Positions 5,923 through 6,287 of a stretch of 6,287 nt of DNA are shown here, piece after piece (position 1 is the first letter of the stretch; every line of letters begins with the position of its first letter). The DNA is from Actinomycetota bacterium (lineage in GTDB: Bacteria; Actinomycetota; Acidimicrobiia; Acidimicrobiales; Ilumatobacteraceae). The translations under genes and the position numbers were made by a program. Location of the stretch: positions 1-6,287 of the forward strand of contig WLTJ01000102.1 in NCBI GenBank assembly GCA_009705435.1, written 5' to 3'. Under the pieces are notes generated by a model that saw only the letters and a program-made list of their open reading frames with translations, had not been told where the DNA came from and did not search any database.

Positions 5923-6287
5923 ATGCTCAGCACTCCCTCCACATCGCGCACCCTTTCTGAAGCTGCCTCAAAAGCTTTGTTGCGCGCCGCTGGTGTTCCG
6001 ATGGCCGACGAACGTGAGGTGAAGACTGCCAGTGAAGCAGCAGTAGCGGCCAGTGAGATTGGTTTTCCGGTCGTTGCAAAATTATGTGGTGATGCAATCG
6101 CTCACAAGACCGAACGCGGGTTGGTGCGGCTGAAATTGGCCGATGTTGACGCCGTCGAACGTGCAGCGCAGGAGTTACTCTCAGCAGCCACCGCCCAAGA
6201 TGGTGAAGTCACCGTTTTGGTCGCTCCGATGGTTCAAGGTAATCGTGAACTCATCGTTGGCGTCGTGCGAGATCCTCAATTCGGCGC
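5923..6287 (+). CDS. ATP-grasp acyl/acetyl-CoA ligase (ADP-forming) subunit, 3'-truncated by window edge
   Basis: The first 121 residues of an ATP-grasp domain of the type found in ADP-forming acetate-CoA ligases and related acyl-CoA synthetases, which couple acyl-CoA and ATP interconversion. Visible features in family order are LSEAASKALLRAAGVPMA (11-28), the taxEAvaaA-like segment TASEAAVAASEIGFPVVAK (35-53) with Lys53 as a likely ATP contact, HKTERGLVRL (61-70), and the ELIVGVVRDPQFG block (109-121). The family usually has HKs-x-x-GGV; here one Gly is replaced (ERGLV). The ATG at 5923 fits the domain start and the upstream -10 box. Because the domain begins at residue 11, this is a stand-alone beta-type subunit or a protein with ATP-grasp first, rather than the C-terminal half of a fused enzyme. 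The substrate acid and the rest of the protein lie outside the window. Confidence 0.88.
   Translation, partial: MLSTPSTSRTLSEAASKALLRAAGVPMADEREVKTASEAAVAASEIGFPVVAKLCGDAIAHKTERGLVRLKLADVDAVERAAQELLSAATAQDGEVTVLVAPMVQGNRELIVGVVRDPQFG

Overview
The window looks like chromosomal core sequence from an actinobacterium of moderate G+C (about half, by eye). Three things point there: a FadE-type acyl-CoA dehydrogenase, an ADP-forming acyl-CoA synthetase-type ATP-grasp protein, and several genes whose likely -10 box (TANNNT) sits 6-7 bases before the start codon with no Shine-Dalgarno sequence, as in leaderless actinobacterial genes. An uncultured aquatic lineage such as Acidimicrobiia would fit, but this is a low-confidence guess. 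I see no mobile element, CRISPR array, phage gene or resistance gene.

Layout. (1) Bases 1-1107, plus strand: the 3' part of an acyl-CoA dehydrogenase gene, cut by the window edge. (2) Bases 1113-2570, minus strand: ispH (last step of the MEP isoprenoid pathway) followed 3 bases later by a small four-helix CopD-like membrane protein. This pair converges on the dehydrogenase with only 5 bases between stop codons. (3) Bases 2571-2627: a compact divergent promoter region with a TAGCCT -10 candidate on each strand, forming a 7-bp inverted repeat. (4) Bases 2628-5684, plus strand: a tight three-gene operon of a PDZ/radical-SAM-like/DUF512 protein, the double GTPase Der (ribosome assembly), and a 91-residue zinc-ribbon protein with a C-terminal membrane anchor. 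(5) Bases 5743-5816: tRNA-Pro(GGG) followed by a strong intrinsic terminator. (6) From 5923 to the edge: the start of an ATP-grasp acyl/acetyl-CoA ligase subunit gene, probably leaderless.

How the genes relate. The flanking partial genes suggest fatty-acid or acyl-CoA metabolism. The middle combines two iron-sulfur proteins (IspH and, by motif, the DUF512 protein) transcribed divergently from one short spacer. The most interesting unit is DUF512-der-zinc ribbon: an uncharacterised putative Fe-S enzyme is translationally coupled to a 50S ribosome assembly GTPase and to an unknown anchored zinc-ribbon protein. All intergenic gaps are shorter than 110 bases, so there is no long unexplained stretch.
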